This document shows, piece after piece, positions 61,426-64,000 of a stretch of 64,000 nt of DNA (its first letter is position 1; each line of letters opens with the position of its first letter). The notes beneath the pieces were generated by a model, which was not told the DNA's origin, made no database searches, and saw nothing but the letters and a program-made list of their open reading frames with translations. Position numbers and translations under genes: made by a program. The DNA is taken from contig JAYQSH010000005.1 of the NCBI GenBank assembly GCA_038146805.1, forward strand, positions 744,001 through 808,000, read 5' to 3'. The stretch is from CAIYXB01 sp038146805 (lineage in GTDB: Bacteria; Cyanobacteriota; Vampirovibrionia; LMEP-6097).

Positions 61426-62552
61426 CAAAAAACTCCCTATTTAATGAATGGCTTGATGCTGTTGATTCATATCAATCTGGTAAGACTTTTGAGGATATTA
61501 TCAAAGAGTTTGGCTATGCTCAACAAGATATTTTAAGGTTGGCTGGTAATGAAGCAACTATTGGTACAAGTCCAAAAGCTTTAGAAGCTGCAAAAAATGC
61601 TTGTGCAAGTTCAAATTTTTATACTCAACCCAAGTCAGAAATTTTAATCGAAGAGTTAACAAAAGTTTTTGCAAAATCAATTGATATGCAGGGTTTAGCT
61701 TTTGTCGCTGGTAACGGTATGGATAGCATTATTGAACATGCGCTGACTTTATTTACTAAGCCGGGTGATTCTATTATTAATTTAAATCCAACATTTATTT
61801 ATTATGATTTTGCAGCGCAAAGGCAAGGTCTTGAGATAATTAACTTGGCAAGAAACGAAGAGCAGCTAGCAACAAATGTTTATAAGTATTGTGTGGATAT
61901 TGATGCTGTAATTACTAGCATCAAAGACAACACAAAATTGATTTTTCTTTGTAGCCCAAATAACCCAGATGGTTCAGTAATTGAGCTAGAAGCAATTAAA
62001 ACTTTAGCTCAAGTATGTCAAGATCGAGGAATTGTTCTTTTTGTTGATCATGCCTATATTGAATTTACACAAAGAGAACAATATGACGCACGTTCCCTTG
62101 TACATGAATTTACAAATGTAATTGTTGGTTATACTTTTTCAAAAGCCTATGCTTTAGCGGGCTATAGGGTTGGTTATGCTTTGATGCAGAAAGATTTACA
62201 ATCCAAGTTTTTGTTTTTAATGACTCCTTTTTTAATTGCTAAGCCAAGTTTATATGCTGCAATTGAAGCTTTGAGAGATACCGAGCACCTAGAAAAGATT
62301 TTAAACAACAATCTAGAACAAAGACAAATTTTGCAAAGTGAATTATTAGCATTAGGCTTTGATGTTTTTGAGTCTCAAGCTAATTTCATTTTGTTTAAAA
62401 CGACAAAACAAGATTTATTTACTGAGCTTTTAAAAAAAGCAATTATAATTAGACATATCAAAAGCATTGATGCTTATAGAGTTACTGTCGGTACAAATGC
62501 TGAAAATCAAAGAGTGCTTAAAGCTCTAAAAGAAATTTTATCTAATGCCTAA
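61422..62552 (+). CDS. hisC: Histidinol-phosphate aminotransferase family
   Basis: 376 residues starting with TTG at 61422, overlapping the coaBC stop by 4 bases. Class I/II PLP aminotransferase: AGNGMDSIIEHALTLF, LNPTFIYYD, CSPNNPDGSVIEL, the DHAYIEF segment and the PLP lysine in YTFSKAYALAGYRVGYA. HisC makes histidinol-phosphate; the CobD threonine-phosphate decarboxylase is the nearest alternative, and HisC fits the length and context better. Its stop overlaps the next gene's start. Confidence 0.85.
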   Translation: MTKNSLFNEWLDAVDSYQSGKTFEDIIKEFGYAQQDILRLAGNEATIGTSPKALEAAKNACASSNFYTQPKSEILIEELTKVFAKSIDMQGLAFVAGNGMDSIIEHALTLFTKPGDSIINLNPTFIYYDFAAQRQGLEIINLARNEEQLATNVYKYCVDIDAVITSIKDNTKLIFLCSPNNPDGSVIELEAIKTLAQVCQDRGIVLFVDHAYIEFTQREQYDARSLVHEFTNVIVGYTFSKAYALAGYRVGYALMQKDLQSKFLFLMTPFLIAKPSLYAAIEALRDTEHLEKILNNNLEQRQILQSELLALGFDVFESQANFILFKTTKQDLFTELLKKAIIIRHIKSIDAYRVTVGTNAENQRVLKALKEILSNA

Positions 62553-64000
62553 AAAAACAAAAATCTTAGAACTTTCAGTAAAAAATCTTTTTAGAATTTT
62601 TTTGGATGCTATTTGTTTGAGTGCATCTTTAATTTTGGCAACTGTTATTAGGCTAGAAGGGCACATAAATTCTAGTGCTGATAGGTTTGTTTGGTACCAA
62701 CAGCTTTTTAAAATTTTGCCGCTTGTTGTTCTAGTACAAATTGCAATTTTGATTGTATCTGGCTCATATAGAAGGTTTTGGAGATATACCACTGTTAATG
62801 ATTTGATCTTTCTAGGTAGATCTTTGTTGTTTGCTTCTTCTATAATACTGATTCCAAGGTTTTTGGGTTTAAATCCAAAAAACTTTGATTTGTTTGCTAT
62901 TTCTTATGGTGTCTTAGCCATTGATTTTTTACTCGCTTTGATTTCTTTGTCTTCTTTAAGGCTATTAAGGTATTACTTGATCGAGCAACGTAATATAAAA
63001 AAACGCCTCAAAGAAGTTTCTAGTAAACAAAAAAGAACTTTAATTGTTGGTGCTGGTGAAGCTGGTATTGAAGTGGTGAAGTCAATAGTAAGTCATCCAG
63101 AATTGGGTTTGAAAATCATTGGTTTACTAGATGATGACAAAAAAAAACATGGCATGTTGATAGAAAACTTTAAAGTGCTAGGTGCAATTAAAGATGTAAA
63201 TTATTTTGTTAGTGAAAATGATATAGATCAATTAGTCATTGCTTTACCAAGTTTGCATAGGTCTGTTATTAGAGAAGTTTATAATCTTTGTAGTGAAACA
63301 GGTGCTGATATCAGAACCATCCCTGGGGTTGATCAACTTGCTGGTGGCAAAGTTACAGTAGAACAAATTAGAAAACTTAGTATGGAAGATTTACTTGGTA
63401 GAGATGAAATAGATCTCAATACCAAAGAAGTCTTAGATTTTTTGAAAGACAAAAAAGTTTTAGTAACAGGAGCTGGAGGTTCTATTGGTCAAGAATTGTG
63501 CTTGCAATTAGTAACTAAATGTAATATTAAAAGTATTTGTCTTTTGGGGAAGGGTGAAAATTCTGTTTTTAATACTTTGCAATCTATTTATGAAAAACTT
63601 GGTCGTGATACTGAGTTAGAAATAGTTCAAAAAATTGCGGATGTAAAAAATTATAATAGAATCAATGCTATTTTTTCTGAGTTTCAACCTGATATAGTTT
63701 TTCATGCTGCGGCTCATAAACATGTACATTTGATGGAGCTCAATGCCTGTGAAGCTTTTGAAAACAATGTTATTGGTACAAAAACAGTATCTGAAATAGC
63801 AGGTAAGCATAAAGTTAAAGCCTTTGTTTTAATTAGCACCGATAAAGCAGTAAACCCTTCAAGCATTATGGGCTCTACAAAAAATCTTGCAGAAAAAGTG
63901 ACTTTGATAAATTCCAAAAATTTTCCACAAACAAAATATACTGCAGTCAGATTTGGCAATGTTTTGGGTTCGCGTGGTTCAGTAATTCAAGTTTGGCAAA
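62545..64000 (+). CDS. Membrane-bound nucleotide-sugar dehydratase, CapD/PglF/WbpM type (3' end cut)
   Basis: 485 residues in the window, continuing past the right edge. About four N-terminal membrane helices are followed by a CoA-binding-like Rossmann domain (TLIVGAGEAGIEVV; IGLLDDDK) and then the SDR catalytic domain with GAGGSIGQELC, HAAAHKHV, and the catalytic region STDKAVNPSSIMGSTKNLAE. In this family the catalytic Tyr is replaced by Met (here IMGSTK), as seen. It dehydrates UDP-GlcNAc at C4,6 for O-antigen, capsule or flagellin glycan synthesis. The ATG at 62545 overlaps the hisC stop by 8 bases. Confidence 0.9.
   Translation, partial: MPKKTKILELSVKNLFRIFLDAICLSASLILATVIRLEGHINSSADRFVWYQQLFKILPLVVLVQIAILIVSGSYRRFWRYTTVNDLIFLGRSLLFASSIILIPRFLGLNPKNFDLFAISYGVLAIDFLLALISLSSLRLLRYYLIEQRNIKKRLKEVSSKQKRTLIVGAGEAGIEVVKSIVSHPELGLKIIGLLDDDKKKHGMLIENFKVLGAIKDVNYFVSENDIDQLVIALPSLHRSVIREVYNLCSETGADIRTIPGVDQLAGGKVTVEQIRKLSMEDLLGRDEIDLNTKEVLDFLKDKKVLVTGAGGSIGQELCLQLVTKCNIKSICLLGKGENSVFNTLQSIYEKLGRDTELEIVQKIADVKNYNRINAIFSEFQPDIVFHAAAHKHVHLMELNACEAFENNVIGTKTVSEIAGKHKVKAFVLISTDKAVNPSSIMGSTKNLAEKVTLINSKNFPQTKYTAVRFGNVLGSRGSVIQVWQ

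Noticed and set aside
61422..62552. CobD (threonine-phosphate decarboxylase) for the hisC gene
   Set aside because: Overall motifs and length fit HisC; no cobalamin genes are nearby. Kept as an alternative in the entry only.
62538..62792. Minus-strand open frame near 62.6 kb
   Set aside because: It lies inside the plus-strand CapD/PglF-type gene, which has clear motifs in its own frame and continues past the window edge.
1..64000. tRNA or rRNA genes
   Set aside because: None of the gaps I read shows cloverleaf arms or rRNA-like conserved blocks; I cannot run a covariance search.

Overview
The window comes from an AT-rich, flagellated, Gram-negative-type bacterium. The strongest lineage clue is the RNA polymerase locus: rpoB is followed by two separate genes, rpoC1 and rpoC2, instead of one rpoC. 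That split is the classic cyanobacterial/plastid arrangement. There are no photosynthesis genes. There are flagellar genes, lpxD (lipid A), an MCE/MlaD protein, an SLH-domain envelope protein and a complex I subunit. I infer a non-photosynthetic relative of Cyanobacteria (Melainabacteria/Vampirovibrionia), perhaps a respiring, flagellated group such as Caenarcaniphilales. The order-level guess is weak.

Layout. 1-7 kb: the end of lpxD, then on the minus strand nuoA, folD, truA, a TrkA-type K+ regulator, grpE, pyrK, pyrB and mnmA, mostly tightly packed. 7-12 kb: two flgL paralogues and flgK on the plus strand, then a secreted Kazal-like protein. 12.4-14.6 kb: a minus-strand operon of an SLH protein (frameshifted as read), a coiled-coil protein and nrdR. 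14.7-26.5 kb: ispF, wecB, a fused accD-accA, a TPR protein, lysS, a prepilin, a DppC-type permease, a flavin reductase, a rod protein and an unknown helical protein. 26.5-36.7 kb looks accessory: a recJ plus helicase-nuclease operon with several apparent frameshifts and a C9 tract, an IS30-family element, and a large RAP-domain protein with a recent internal duplication. 37-47 kb: rpoC2-rpoC1-rpoB and mlaD. 47-64 kb: ubiX-bioF, two tandem paralogues of unknown function flanked by repeats, a GT-C-like membrane protein, nusB, feoAB behind a Fur-box-like site, flgG/flgE-like genes, an SDR, serA, coaBC (frameshifted as read), hisC and a truncated CapD/PglF-type sugar dehydratase.

Most genes are core metabolism and information processing: pyrimidine, folate, fatty-acid, isoprenoid, biotin, CoA, serine and histidine synthesis, plus transcription and translation. 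The envelope and motility genes are scattered over several loci and not grouped in one cluster. Dispersed intergenic repeats (near 14.7, 21.0, 36.8, 49.2, 49.9, 58.3, 58.4 and 60.1 kb) punctuate the region.

At six places a gene is intact except that one base appears to be missing from a homopolymer (recJ, the helicase-nuclease twice, the SLH gene, coaBC, and probably the 25.4 kb gene). The shared direction suggests read or assembly error for at least some of them. The C9 tract in recJ could instead be a real phase-variable tract. No tRNA, rRNA or CRISPR array was seen.
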